Origin: Methyloceanibacter sp.
GTDB lineage: Bacteria; Pseudomonadota; Alphaproteobacteria; Rhizobiales; Methyloligellaceae
Direction: 5' to 3'
Assembly (NCBI GenBank): GCA_018067145.1
Contig: JAGPVD010000022.1
Location: 1 to 64,000, forward strand
DNA: 64,000 nucleotides
Position numbers and translations under genes: made by a program
Part shown: positions 53,696 through 64,000 of the stretch, piece by piece
Position numbering within the stretch: position 1 is the stretch's first letter
How the letters are laid out: each line of letters begins with the position of its first letter
The notes under the pieces: model-generated
What the model saw: the letters and a program-made list of their open reading frames with translations, nothing else
Databases searched by the model: none
Told to the model about the DNA's origin: nothing

Positions 53696-55131
53696 TAGAA
53701 CAATGCTTTGGCAGCCACACCGGCAGCCTCGACCAGTGGCGCCGGATAGACGACGTAGAACAGTGTCAACGCACCGCTCACACCCGCGATGATGGCAAGC
53801 GACGCCGGCATCTCTTCGAAGGGTTCGGCTGGGTCGTCAAAATACATGATTTTGACGATGCGCAGATAATAGAACGCCCCCACCACGCTCAAGAGCACGC
53901 CGACAACGGCGAGCGCATAGAGACCGGATTCAATGGCGGCGAGGAACACGTAGAACTTGGCGAAGAAGCCCGCAAGCGGTGGAATGCCCGCGAGCGAGAA
54001 TAGGAGGATGGCCAGCACCAACGCCATTCGCGGGCTGGTGCGGGAGAGGCCTGAAAGCTGGTCGATGTTCTCCACCATCTTGCCGTCGCGCCGCATGGCA
54101 AGGACGCAGGCAAACATTCCAAGCGTCATCACCAGATAGATAGCGAGGTAGATGATCACGCCCTGCACGCCCGCCACCGTCCCGGAGGCGAGCCCGACAA
54201 GCGCATAGCCCATATGGCCGATGGAGCTATAGGCCATCAGCCGCTTAATGTTGCGTTGGCCAATTGCGGCGAACGAGCCGAGTCCCATGGAGGCGATCGC
54301 CAGGAATACGACGATCTGCTGCCACTCGGTGGTCAGTGCCGGGAATGCTGAGATGAGCACCCGCACAGTGAGCGCCATGGCGGCGATCTTTGGCGCGGCG
54401 GCGAAGAACGCCGTCACGGGCGTTGGCGCGCCCTCATAGACATCGGGCGTCCACATATGGAACGGAACGGCGGAGATCTTGAAAGCAAAGCCCGCCATCA
54501 GGAAGACGAGGCCGAAAATCAGACCGAGATTGGCGCCAGACGGCTGAACAGCGGACGCGATCTGGGCGAACTCGGTTGACCCAGTGAAGCCATACACAAG
54601 CGATGCGCCATAGAGCAGCATCCCCGACGACAGCGCGCCGAGAACAAAATATTTGAGCCCCGCTTCGGATGAGCGCGCGGAATCCCGCTTGAAGGCGGCC
54701 ACCACGTAGAGCGCCAGGCTCTGCAGCTCGAGTCCGACATAGAGCGCTATGAGATCGTAGGCCGAAATCATCATCAACATGCCGGTCGCGGCAAAGAGCA
54801 GGAGGATGGGATACTCGAACCGCATCCCGCCAAAGGCGCGCCAGTATGGAACCGACATGATGAGGGAGACCGCTGCGCCCACCAAGCAAAGGAGCTTAAG
54901 CATCCGGGCATACGGATCGACGATGAAACTGCCACCAAACAGCGTTTCGGTCCCCTCGCCGCATGCAATGAAGATCCCGGCGACGACCAGAACGCCGACG
55001 GCTAGCCACAGAATAAGGTCACCGCGTTCTTCCCGCGTGGCGACGCCAAGCATGAGCAGCGCCATCGCCCCGACGGCGAGCACCAGCTCAGGCAAGATCG
55101 CGACAAGATTGAGAGACTCAGTCACGGGCAT
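53695..55131 (-). CDS. nuoN: NADH-quinone oxidoreductase subunit N
   Basis: Polytopic; [39 protein letters not shown]. Confidence 0.97.
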   Translation of the reverse strand: MPVTESLNLVAILPELVLAVGAMALLMLGVATREERGDLILWLAVGVLVVAGIFIACGEGTETLFGGSFIVDPYARMLKLLCLVGAAVSLIMSVPYWRAFGGMRFEYPILLLFAATGMLMMISAYDLIALYVGLELQSLALYVVAAFKRDSARSSEAGLKYFVLGALSSGMLLYGASLVYGFTGSTEFAQIASAVQPSGANLGLIFGLVFLMAGFAFKISAVPFHMWTPDVYEGAPTPVTAFFAAAPKIAAMALTVRVLISAFPALTTEWQQIVVFLAIASMGLGSFAAIGQRNIKRLMAYSSIGHMGYALVGLASGTVAGVQGVIIYLAIYLVMTLGMFACVLAMRRDGKMVENIDQLSGLSRTSPRMALVLAILLFSLAGIPPLAGFFAKFYVFLAAIESGLYALAVVGVLLSVVGAFYYLRIVKIMYFDDPAEPFEEMPASLAIIAGVSGALTLFYVVYPAPLVEAAGVAAKALF

Positions 55132-55136
55132 GCTCT

Positions 55137-56651
55137 CTAAGGCGCGGGCGCAAGCTGCGCCTGTTCGGCGACGGCAAGACCCGCTTTAAAGTTGGCAATG
55201 AGCGCTTCGACCGAGACGGCCGATACGTCGAGAACTGGGCCGGGATGAAACCCGAAATAGATGGTGATGATGAGCAGCGGCGTCATTACCGCGACCTCAC
55301 GCGGTGAGAGGTCCTTGATGTGTTTTAGGGCTGGCTTATCGAGAACGCCGAAGAAGATGCGGCGATAGAGCCATAGCGCGTAACCTGCGGACAGAATGAT
55401 GCCCGTGGTGGCGAAAACCGCGACCCAGGTGTTGACCTCAAACGCGCCCATGAGGCTCAAGAACTCGCCGATAAATCCACTCGTGCCTGGCAAGCCCACA
55501 TTGGCCAGGGTGAACACCATGAAGAAGAAGGCGTAGAGCGGCATGCGATTGACCAGTCCGCTGAACGCCGAGATTTTATGGGTGTGCATGCGGTCATAGA
55601 CCACGCCGACGCACAGGAAGAGCGCGGCGGAGACGATACCGTGAGACAGCATCAGGAAGATGCCGCCCTGCATGCCCTGCATAGTGAGCGTGAAGATGCC
55701 GATGGTGACGAAGCCCATATGGGCAATCGAGGAATAGGCGATGAGCTTCTTCATGTCTTCCTGGGCAAGCGCCACCAGCGAGGTGTAGACGATCGCAATC
55801 ACCGATAGCCCGAAGATGAGCGGCGCGAACTCCGCCGACGCTATCGGGAACATGGGGATCGAAAAACGCAAGAAACCGTAGCCGCCAAGCTTCAGAAGAA
55901 TACCGGCGAGGATCACCGATCCGGCCGTCGGGGCCTCCACATGGGCGTCGGGTAGCCAAGTATGCACCGGCCACATGGGTAGCTTCACCGCGAACGAAGC
56001 GAGGAAGGCAAACCATAGCCAGGTTTGCATTTCCGGCGGGAAGTCGTGGTTCAGCAGTGCCGGAATGTTGGTGGTGCCCGCCTCCCAATAGATCGCCATG
56101 ATGGCGAGCAGCATCAGCACGGATCCCGTGAGCGTGTAGAGGAAGAATTTGAAACTCGCATAGACCCGGTTTGAACCGCCCCAGATACCGATGATGAGGA
56201 ACATCGGGATCAGGCCGCCCTCGAAGAACAGGTAGAACATCACCAGATCGAGCGAGGAGAACACGCCGAGCATCAGTGTCTCGAGCACGAGGAAGGCGAT
56301 CATGAACTCCTTCACCCGCACTTTGATGGCGACGAAGCTAGATAGGATAGTGAGCGGCATCAAAAGTGTGGTGAGCACCACGAACGGCATGGAGATGCCG
56401 TCCAGCCCCATGTGGAAGGTGATGGGTCCGAGCCAGGGCCGCAGCTCCACGAATTGAAACGCCGCCGTGGCCACATCGAAGTCGCGCCACAGCAGCAGCG
56501 AGATGGCGAAGGTTATCAGCGTGGTCCACAGCGCGATGTAGCGTGCATTGCGTGCCGCGCTCTCGTCATCGCCGCGCAGGAGCAGCACCAACAGCGCACC
56601 AAGCAGCGGCAGGAAGGTCACGGTGGAGAGGATGGGCCAGCTATAGCTCAT
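55137..56651 (-). CDS. nuoM: NADH-quinone oxidoreductase subunit M
   Basis: [41 protein letters not shown]. Confidence 0.98.
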   Translation of the reverse strand: MSYSWPILSTVTFLPLLGALLVLLLRGDDESAARNARYIALWTTLITFAISLLLWRDFDVATAAFQFVELRPWLGPITFHMGLDGISMPFVVLTTLLMPLTILSSFVAIKVRVKEFMIAFLVLETLMLGVFSSLDLVMFYLFFEGGLIPMFLIIGIWGGSNRVYASFKFFLYTLTGSVLMLLAIMAIYWEAGTTNIPALLNHDFPPEMQTWLWFAFLASFAVKLPMWPVHTWLPDAHVEAPTAGSVILAGILLKLGGYGFLRFSIPMFPIASAEFAPLIFGLSVIAIVYTSLVALAQEDMKKLIAYSSIAHMGFVTIGIFTLTMQGMQGGIFLMLSHGIVSAALFLCVGVVYDRMHTHKISAFSGLVNRMPLYAFFFMVFTLANVGLPGTSGFIGEFLSLMGAFEVNTWVAVFATTGIILSAGYALWLYRRIFFGVLDKPALKHIKDLSPREVAVMTPLLIITIYFGFHPGPVLDVSAVSVEALIANFKAGLAVAEQAQLAPAP

Positions 56652-58573
56652 GGCTTTAACCCTCCACCGGAAAAGATGAAGTAGGTGATGAAGAGCGCAA
56701 CGCCAATCAACATGACGAAGGCGTAATGGTAGATGTAGCCGGTCTGCAGCCGGACCGCGCGGTTGGTGATGTCGAGCACCCGCGCGGCTACGCCGTTAGG
56801 CCCAATGCCATCAATGACCGTGCCGTCGCCGATCTTCCAGAGAAAATACCCGATCCGTTTGGCGGGCCGCACAAACAGGAAGTCGTAGAGCGCATCGAAA
56901 TACCAAGCGTGGAAGAAGAAGTTCCTGGTCGCGGGAAACATCTTGGCAAGACCGAACGGCAGCAGCGGCCTCCACATATAGAGATACCAGGCGATCAAGA
57001 AGCCGACCGTCATGGCGATCGTCGGCGAAATCGTCAGCCAGAACGGCATGTCGTGATGGGCGTGTTGAGGCAACACGATCGAACCGCGCCAGAACGAGAC
57101 TTGATCGGCGCCGATGAAGAGATGCGCGAACCCGCCGCCGACGAACAACGCTCCGGCTGCGAGCACCAGGAGCGGTACGCCCATGGTCCATGGTGGCTCG
57201 TGAACACCGGCGAGGAGTTTGGAGCCCCCGCGGAATTTGCCCTCGAAGGTCAGGAACATGAGGCGCCACGTATAGAGAGCGGTGAGGAGCGCCGCGATTA
57301 GCGTCGTCAGGTACGCGTACATGCCGACCCAGTTGCGATCGCCGTAGGTCGTCTCGATGATGAAATCCTTGGAGAAGAATCCCGAGGTCAGCGGGAAGCC
57401 TGTCAACGCCAAGCTGCCGATCAGCATCATGGCCCAGGTGAATGGGATCACCTTCCGTAAGCCACCCATGCGGCGCATGTCCTGGATGTCGGCAAGCGTA
57501 TGGATGACCGCGCCGCAGCACAGGAACAGAAGCGCCTTGAAGCAGGCATGGGTCATGAGGTGGAACATGCCGGCGCCGAATGCGCCGACGCCCTCGGCTG
57601 CGAACATGTAGCCAAGCTGCGAGCAGGTGGAGTAGGCGACCACGCGCTTGATGTCGGTCTGTACGACGGCGGCGGTGGCGGCGAAGAAGGCACTGGTCCC
57701 GCCGATGATGGCGACGAAGGCGAGCGCGTAAGGCGCAAGCTCGAACAGGGGCGACAGGCGGGCTACCATGAACACGCCAGCCGTCACCATCGTCGCGGCA
57801 TGGATCAGCGCGGAAACCGGGGTTGGCCCCTCCATGGCGTCGGGCAGCCAGGTATGCAGCAGGAACTGGGCCGACTTACCCATGGCCCCCATAAACAGAA
57901 GGAAGCAGATTAGCTCGAGTGCGGGGACCTGGTAGCCCAGGAACGCCAAGGTCTTGCCAACCTGGTCGGGGGCTGACGCAAAGATCGTGTCGTATTGCAC
58001 GGTGTCGAACAGCAGAAAGATGGCGAAGATGCCGAGCGCGAAGCCAAGGTCGCCAACGCGGTTGACCAGGAAGGCTTTGATGGCGGCGGCATTGGCGGCG
58101 GGCTTCCGATACCAGAAGCCGATTAGGAGATAGGACGCCAGACCCACGCCTTCCCAGCCGAAGAATAGCTGGACGAGGTCATCGGCCGTCACCAGCGTCA
58201 GCATGGCGAAGGTGAACATCGAGAGATAGGCGAAGAAGCGCGGCTTGTGCGGGTCCTCGTCCATGTAGCCGACGGAGTAGAGATGCACGACGCTGGAGAC
58301 CGTCGTCACGACCACGAGCATCACGGCGGTCAGTGTGTCGACGCGGATCGACCAGAAGGTCTCCAATGTGCCGGAGCGAATCCAGCTCAGGAGCTCGATG
58401 CGAACGTCGTGACCCTCAATGGCCACTTGATAAAAGGCGACCCACGACAACAACGCGGCGATGAACAGTAGCGTCGTCGTGATCACCTCGCAGGCGCGAT
58501 CGCCCACGAACCGGCCAAAGAAGCCGGCGAAGATGGCGCCCAGCAGGGGCAGAAAGACGATCGCCTGATACAT
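56648..58573 (-). CDS. nuoL: NADH-quinone oxidoreductase subunit L
   Basis: 641 aa; [35 protein letters not shown]. Confidence 0.98.
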   Translation of the reverse strand: MYQAIVFLPLLGAIFAGFFGRFVGDRACEVITTTLLFIAALLSWVAFYQVAIEGHDVRIELLSWIRSGTLETFWSIRVDTLTAVMLVVVTTVSSVVHLYSVGYMDEDPHKPRFFAYLSMFTFAMLTLVTADDLVQLFFGWEGVGLASYLLIGFWYRKPAANAAAIKAFLVNRVGDLGFALGIFAIFLLFDTVQYDTIFASAPDQVGKTLAFLGYQVPALELICFLLFMGAMGKSAQFLLHTWLPDAMEGPTPVSALIHAATMVTAGVFMVARLSPLFELAPYALAFVAIIGGTSAFFAATAAVVQTDIKRVVAYSTCSQLGYMFAAEGVGAFGAGMFHLMTHACFKALLFLCCGAVIHTLADIQDMRRMGGLRKVIPFTWAMMLIGSLALTGFPLTSGFFSKDFIIETTYGDRNWVGMYAYLTTLIAALLTALYTWRLMFLTFEGKFRGGSKLLAGVHEPPWTMGVPLLVLAAGALFVGGGFAHLFIGADQVSFWRGSIVLPQHAHHDMPFWLTISPTIAMTVGFLIAWYLYMWRPLLPFGLAKMFPATRNFFFHAWYFDALYDFLFVRPAKRIGYFLWKIGDGTVIDGIGPNGVAARVLDITNRAVRLQTGYIYHYAFVMLIGVALFITYFIFSGGGLKP

Positions 58574-58585
58574 CGCGGTTTGCCG

Positions 58586-58894
58586 TCAGCCTTTCAGCGA
58601 GTCGATTTCGGCCACATCGATGGTGCCGCGGTTCCGGAAATAGACGACGACGATGGCCAAGCCAATCGCGGCTTCGGCCGCCGCAACCGTGAGAACGATC
58701 AGGGCGAAAACCTGGCCGACGAGATCGTTGTGAAACGATGAGAAGGCAACTAGGTTGAGGTTAACTGCAAGCATCATCAATTCGATCGACATCAGAATGA
58801 CGATGACGTTCTTGCGATTGAGGAAGATGCCGAAAATGCCGATGGTGAACAGGATCGCGGCAACGGTCAGGTAGTGGGACAGGCCGACGGTCAT
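58586..58894 (-). CDS. nuoK: NADH-quinone oxidoreductase subunit K
   Basis: 102 aa; [32 protein letters not shown]. Confidence 0.97.
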   Translation of the reverse strand: MTVGLSHYLTVAAILFTIGIFGIFLNRKNVIVILMSIELMMLAVNLNLVAFSSFHNDLVGQVFALIVLTVAAAEAAIGLAIVVVYFRNRGTIDVAEIDSLKG

Positions 58895-59499
58895 TTGAGC
58901 CCCTTCCCCGTTTCGACTTCTACCACTTCGACCGCTGCGTCACGGGTGCGGCCGACCTGCGCAGCGATGGACTGCCGGCGCACGTCCCGCTTGTGGTGGA
59001 GTGTGAGAACGATGGTGCCGATCATGGCGACCAACAGGATGAGAGCAGCGGACTCGAACAAATAGACGTAGCGGGTATAAAGAATTTCTCCGAGCGCCTG
59101 CGTGTTGTTCACAGTCGACATGTTTGGTGTCGGCGCGTCGCTGACCAGCATGGGTGCCGTGACCCAGGCGCCGACGACGAAGATGAGCTCCACGAGGAGT
59201 AGAAGCCCGACGAGGGCGCCTACCGGCAGATATTTGAGGAAGCCCGCGCGCAGTTCGGCGAAGTCGACATCGAGCATCATCACCACGAATAGAAACAGCA
59301 CGAGCACCGCGCCCACATAGACGACGATCAAAATCATCGCGAGGAACTCAGCGCCTAGAAGGACGAATAATCCGGCCGCGTTAAAGAATGCGAGAATCAA
59401 GAACAGCACCGCGTGCACGGGATTCTTCGTGGCAATCACCATGAAGGCGGCGCCGACGCACATGATGGCGAAGAGATAGAAGAACAACGCGGACAGCAT
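58891..59499 (-). CDS. nuoJ: NADH-quinone oxidoreductase subunit J
   Basis: [52 protein letters not shown]. Confidence 0.97.
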   Translation of the reverse strand: MLSALFFYLFAIMCVGAAFMVIATKNPVHAVLFLILAFFNAAGLFVLLGAEFLAMILIVVYVGAVLVLFLFVVMMLDVDFAELRAGFLKYLPVGALVGLLLLVELIFVVGAWVTAPMLVSDAPTPNMSTVNNTQALGEILYTRYVYLFESAALILLVAMIGTIVLTLHHKRDVRRQSIAAQVGRTRDAAVEVVEVETGKGLK

Positions 59500-59599
59500 C
59501 AGGCAGCCTTCTTCGTGCTGGCGATACCATCAAAAAAAGCAGCCAGCACAAAGGCCGGGCCGTCGAATGAAAGAACGCCTATAAGCACGTCGCGGGCCC

Positions 59600-60124
59600 T
59601 CACCGATACGGCGCGTCGAGCGCGATGTTTTTGGCGAGCTCCCGCTCCCAGCGGTCGCCATTCGAAAGCAGCCGCTCCTTGTCGTAGTAAAGCTCTTCCC
59701 GGGTCTCCGTGGCGAACTCGAAATTCGGCCCCTCCACAATCGCTTCGACCGGACAGGCTTCTTGGCAGAAGCCGCAATAGATGCATTTCACCATGTCGAT
59801 GTCGTAGCGCGTGGTGCGGCGCGTGCCGTCATTGCGCCGGGGCTCGGCCTCGATGGTGATGGCCTGGGCGGGGCAGACGGCCTCGCAGAGCTTGCACGCG
59901 ATGCAGCGCTCCTCGCCATTCGGATAGCGGCGGAGGGCATGCTCGCCACGAAAACGGGGGCTCAGCGGTCCCTTCTCGAACGGATAATTGACGGTGGCCT
60001 TGGGCCGAAAGAAATATTTCAGGGCAAGCCAAAAAGCTGACAGAAATTCTATCAGCAGAAGCGACTTTGCAGCTTGGGCAACGCGTGACACGCGCTGAAC
60101 TCCTCTCAAAAGCCGTATTGCCAT
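59600..60124 (-). CDS. nuoI: NADH-quinone oxidoreductase subunit I (2x 4Fe-4S)
   Basis: [16 protein letters not shown] and [16 protein letters not shown]; start MAIRLLRG. Confidence 0.97.
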   Translation of the reverse strand: MAIRLLRGVQRVSRVAQAAKSLLLIEFLSAFWLALKYFFRPKATVNYPFEKGPLSPRFRGEHALRRYPNGEERCIACKLCEAVCPAQAITIEAEPRRNDGTRRTTRYDIDMVKCIYCGFCQEACPVEAIVEGPNFEFATETREELYYDKERLLSNGDRWERELAKNIALDAPYR

Positions 60125-61128
60125 AACCGCAATACAGCAGCGACGACGACGACAGCGGCGAGCGATAAGGGCAGAAAGACCTTCCAGCCAAGCCGCATCA
60201 GCTGGTCGTAGCGATAACGCGGCACCATGGCTTTGACCATGGAGACAAGGAAGAACAGGAAGCCAACTTTCAGGACGAACCATAGCACGCCCGGTATCCA
60301 GGTGAAGGGCACCACCTCGAATGGCGGCAGCCATCCGCCGAGGAACAGCACCGTCCCCAGCCCGCAGAGCAGCAGGATAGAGACGTATTCACCCAGCATG
60401 AAAAGCATGTAGGGGGCCGAGGAATACTCAACCATATAGCCTGCCACGAGCTCCGACTCTGCCTCAAGCAGATCGAAGGGCGGCCGGTTGGTCTCGGCGA
60501 GCATCGAGATGAAGTAGATGACAAACATCGGCAGGAGCGGAAGCCAATACCAGCCGAACATGCCGAGCCCGCGATCCTGAGCCTCGACGATGTCGGTCAG
60601 ATTGAGGGAGCCGGCGCAAAGCAGCGCGGTGATGATGACGAAGCCAATGGACACCTCGTAGGAGACCATCTGGGCGGCTGACCGCAGCGCGGCTAGAAAG
60701 GCGTATTTCGAGTTCGACGCCCAGCCGGCCATGATCACGCCGTAGACCTGCAAGCTCGACACGGCGAAGATGTAGAGCACGCCCACATTGATGTCGGCGA
60801 CGGCCCAGCCCTTGGTGACCGGAATCACGGCCCAGGCCGAGATCGCCAGCCCTGCGGTGAGGATCGGCGCCATCAGGAACAGGCACTTATTGGCACCCGC
60901 CGGAATGATCACCTCTTTCAGCATGAATTTGATGAGGTCGGCGAAGGACTGCCACAGCCCGAAAGGACCGACCACGTTCGGCCCGCGCCGCATCTGGACC
61001 GCGGCCCAGATCTTGCGGTCGGCCAAAAGGGTGAAGGCAATGACGATCAAAAGGGCCACAATCATCGCGACGCTATGCGCCACGATGAGGAAAGTCGGCA
61101 GACCGTAATGGGTCCAGAACTCAGCCAT
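60106..61128 (-). CDS. nuoH: NADH-quinone oxidoreductase subunit H
   Basis: [52 protein letters not shown]. Confidence 0.98.
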   Translation of the reverse strand: MAEFWTHYGLPTFLIVAHSVAMIVALLIVIAFTLLADRKIWAAVQMRRGPNVVGPFGLWQSFADLIKFMLKEVIIPAGANKCLFLMAPILTAGLAISAWAVIPVTKGWAVADINVGVLYIFAVSSLQVYGVIMAGWASNSKYAFLAALRSAAQMVSYEVSIGFVIITALLCAGSLNLTDIVEAQDRGLGMFGWYWLPLLPMFVIYFISMLAETNRPPFDLLEAESELVAGYMVEYSSAPYMLFMLGEYVSILLLCGLGTVLFLGGWLPPFEVVPFTWIPGVLWFVLKVGFLFFLVSMVKAMVPRYRYDQLMRLGWKVFLPLSLAAVVVVAAVLRLWQYGF

Positions 61129-63229
61129 CGGTGCCGGTCGCCTTCTCGGAACCATCCGCGTGCATCGCCCTCAAGCTCACCATGATGGACGATGCGCGCG
61201 CGACCGGATTTGAAAAATAGTAGTCCTCGATTCTGAGATCGAAGTGTCCCATGCCCGTTTTGGCGGGCTTGGACGCGAGCTTGGTGATGGTCGCGGCGTC
61301 GGAGGGCTCGATGAAATCGAGCAGCGCCAGATTTGGGTGCGCCTCATACATCCTGGCACGGAGGTCTTGCAGGCTGTCGAAGGGCAGCGTCTTGCCGAGG
61401 ACTGCGGACAGCGCCCGCAGAATAGTCCAGTCTTCACGCGCGTCACCGGGCGGGAAGATGGCGCGGGCCGTCATTTGCGCCCGGCCTTCGGTGTTGACGT
61501 AAGTGCCGTCTTTCTCGGTATAGGCCGCGCCTGGCAAAATGACGTCAGCGCGATGGGCCCCACGGTCGCCGTGGCTACCTTGATAGATCACGAAGGCATC
61601 GCCCAGCCGGTCCATATCGATTTCGTCGGTGCCAAGCAGATAGATCACATCCATGTCGCCCTTGCCTGCCGCGTCAAGGATGGCTTCGACATCGAGCCCC
61701 TTCTTGCCAGGCACGAAGCCTAGATCGAGACCCGCGACCCTTGCGGCCGCGTCATGCAGCACGTTGAAGCCGTTCCAGTCGCTGTTCAGCGCACCAATGG
61801 TCTTGGCGGCTTTCGCTGCCAGTGCCAGGACTGCGGCGCCATCGGGCCGCGCGAGCGCCGCCTGGCCGACAATGACCATCGGGTGCTTGACGTCTTTCAA
61901 TGTCTTTACGAAAGCATGGGAGCCATCGGCGATCTCGGCCAAGGTCTCAGGCCCGGCGCCGAGATAGTCATAGCCATAGGTTAGGTCTGCTTCCGTGCCG
62001 ATCAGCCCGATGGGCAGACGCTGCTCGGCTTTCCGCCAGCGCGTGTGGATGCGGGCATTCAGCAACGGGGCCTCCACGCGTGGGTCGGTGCCGATTAGCA
62101 AGAACGCATCCGCGTTGTCGATGCCGGCGATCGTGGTGTTGAAGAGATAGGTCGCGCGGCCAAGTCCGGGGTCGAGCTTTGCGCCGTCTTGGCGGCAATC
62201 GATATTGGGCGATCCGATCTGCTCGGCGAGCTGTTTCAGCGCGAACATTTCCTCGGCAGCGGGAAGGTCACCGGCAATGGCGGCAAAGCGCGCGCCATCG
62301 AGGCCCTTCAGCTTCTCGGCGATGACGCCGAAGGCCTCATCCCAGCTGGCCGGCTCAAGCTTGCCGTTCCGCCGCACGTAAGGCTGGTCGAGGCGCTGGG
62401 TGCGCAAGCCGTCACACACATGCCGCGCCTTGTCGGAGATCCACTCCTCGTTGATGGCGTCGTTGATGCGCGGCAGGATGCGCAATACTTCGCGGCCACG
62501 CGCATCGACCCTGATGGCGCTACCGAGCGCGTCCATGACATCGATGGACGGTGTCTTGTCCAGTTCCCAGGGCCGCGCGATATAGGCGTAGGGCTTAGAG
62601 GTCAGCGCGCCGACCGGGCAAAGATCGACAACATTGCCGGAAAGATTGGAGCGCATGCCGTGCTCGAGATAGGTGGTGATCTCGGTGTCCTCGCCGCGGC
62701 CGATAGCGCCGAGCTCATCCACGCCTGCGACTTCAGTCATGAAGCGTACACAACGCGTGCAATGGATGCAGCGTGTCATACAGGTCTTGATCAGCGGCCC
62801 GAGATATTTGTCTTCCACGGCGCGCTTATTGTCTTGGAAGCGGCCCGCGTCATAGCCGTAGGCCATGGTCTGATCTTGAAGATCGCACTCGCCGCCTTGA
62901 TCGCAGATCGGGCAGTCCAGCGGATGGTTGATCAGGAGGAATTCGAGCGTGCCCTCGCGCGCCTTCTTCGCCGTCGGGGACTCGGTCATGATCGTTGGCA
63001 GCGTGCCATCCCGCCCGGGGCGTAGGTCGTTGACCGACATGGCGCAAGATGCGACGGGCTTCGGCATGCCGGCGATCTCCACCAGGCACATGCGGCAATT
63101 GCCGGCGATGGAGAGACGCTCGTGAAAACAGAAGCGCGCGATCTCGACGCCGACGAGATCACAAGCCTGGATCAGCGTGATGCCGTCCGGCACGTCATGT
63201 TCGACATCGTTGATGATCAGTTTCGGCAT
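61121..63229 (-). CDS. nuoG: NADH-quinone oxidoreductase subunit G
   Basis: 702 aa; [30 protein letters not shown]. Confidence 0.97.
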   Translation of the reverse strand: MPKLIINDVEHDVPDGITLIQACDLVGVEIARFCFHERLSIAGNCRMCLVEIAGMPKPVASCAMSVNDLRPGRDGTLPTIMTESPTAKKAREGTLEFLLINHPLDCPICDQGGECDLQDQTMAYGYDAGRFQDNKRAVEDKYLGPLIKTCMTRCIHCTRCVRFMTEVAGVDELGAIGRGEDTEITTYLEHGMRSNLSGNVVDLCPVGALTSKPYAYIARPWELDKTPSIDVMDALGSAIRVDARGREVLRILPRINDAINEEWISDKARHVCDGLRTQRLDQPYVRRNGKLEPASWDEAFGVIAEKLKGLDGARFAAIAGDLPAAEEMFALKQLAEQIGSPNIDCRQDGAKLDPGLGRATYLFNTTIAGIDNADAFLLIGTDPRVEAPLLNARIHTRWRKAEQRLPIGLIGTEADLTYGYDYLGAGPETLAEIADGSHAFVKTLKDVKHPMVIVGQAALARPDGAAVLALAAKAAKTIGALNSDWNGFNVLHDAAARVAGLDLGFVPGKKGLDVEAILDAAGKGDMDVIYLLGTDEIDMDRLGDAFVIYQGSHGDRGAHRADVILPGAAYTEKDGTYVNTEGRAQMTARAIFPPGDAREDWTILRALSAVLGKTLPFDSLQDLRARMYEAHPNLALLDFIEPSDAATITKLASKPAKTGMGHFDLRIEDYYFSNPVARASSIMVSLRAMHADGSEKATGTDG

Positions 63230-63238
63230 AAGAAGTCC

Positions 63239-64000
63239 CTATTCCGCCGCGACCGGTACGGACGCCGGTATCAGTTTCGTGGCTTGAGCGTCGATGCGTT
63301 CTTCGATGACGTGGCGGAAATGCCGGATCAGCCCTTGCACTGGCCATGCGGCTGCATCGCCAAGCGCGCAAATGGTGTGACCCTCGACCTGGTGCGTCAC
63401 GTCCAGCAGCATGTCGATTTCGGACTTCTCCGCCTCGCCTTTGACCATGCGTTCAAGCACGCGCCACATCCAGCCTGTGCCTTCGCGGCAGGGCGTGCAC
63501 TGGCCGCATGACTCATGTTTGTAGAAATATGCCAGCCGGGCGATGGCGCTGATCATGTCAGTGGACTTATCCATGACAATGACGCCGCCGGTGCCGAGCC
63601 CGGTGTTCACGGCTTTTAGACTGTCGAAGTCCATGGGCAGGTCGTCGCATTCGCTGGCCGGGATGCAAGGCACAGACGAGCCGCCGGGAATTACGGCGAG
63701 CAGATTGTCCCAACCGCCGCGCACACCGCCGCCATAATGGTCGATCAACTCGCGTAGCGGCACGCCCATCTCTTCCTCGACGGTGCACGGCGTATTGACG
63801 TGGCCGGAGATGCAATAGAGCTTGGTGCCGGTGTTGTTGGGGCGACCGAGCGAGGCATACCAGGTGGCGCCGCGCCGCAGGATGTCGGGGACCGAAGAGA
63901 TGGTCTCGACATTGTTGACCGTGGTCGGTGCGCCATAGAGCCCGCAATTGGCCGGGAATGGCGGCTTCAGGCGCGGCTGGCCCTTTTTGCCTTCGAGGCT
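63239..64000 (-). CDS. nuoF: NADH-quinone oxidoreductase subunit F (5' end outside window)
   Basis: Open frame to the window edge: [33 protein letters not shown]...[27 protein letters not shown]. Confidence 0.96.
   Translation of the reverse strand, partial: SLEGKKGQPRLKPPFPANCGLYGAPTTVNNVETISSVPDILRRGATWYASLGRPNNTGTKLYCISGHVNTPCTVEEEMGVPLRELIDHYGGGVRGGWDNLLAVIPGGSSVPCIPASECDDLPMDFDSLKAVNTGLGTGGVIVMDKSTDMISAIARLAYFYKHESCGQCTPCREGTGWMWRVLERMVKGEAEKSEIDMLLDVTHQVEGHTICALGDAAAWPVQGLIRHFRHVIEERIDAQATKLIPASVPVAAE

Overview
64 kb of alphaproteobacterial (Rhizobiales-like) core chromosome, nearly gap-free coding, with no phage, transposon, CRISPR array, rRNA or tRNA that I could recognise. Blocks in order: COQ10/RatA-lipA-GlsB x2-GNAT-pdhCBA-ftsB-eno (minus); queC/queE/queD/queF-DUF1835 (plus); kdsA-GFA-pyrG-secG-tpiA (minus); ppiD-trpE-sixA-trpG-trpD-trpC-moaC-moeA, lexA, gltX, gltA (plus); lpxI-lpxA-fabZ-lpxD-bamA-rseP-dxr-cdsA-uppS-frr-pyrH-tsf-rpsB-dnaE-lolD-lolC/E-proS (minus); DUF1467-mce-rnj-birA-nuoN..nuoF (minus, nuoF truncated by the window edge). 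The most interesting signals: (1) a pyruvate dehydrogenase E2 with no lipoyl domain, beside an E1-beta that carries one, and no E3 gene in the cluster; (2) a strong plus-strand intrinsic terminator in the longest non-coding gap (49777-50465), implying an unannotated plus-strand transcript; (3) a promoter plus multibranched leader RNA in front of rpsB; (4) an RBS-proximal hairpin in front of one GlsB-type stress gene; (5) two disrupted reading frames (GNAT frameshift, in-frame TGA in a small secreted protein); (6) lpd, lpxB and comEC missing from the positions where they commonly sit in related genomes. Domain and family names come from reading the protein sequences; no database search was run.
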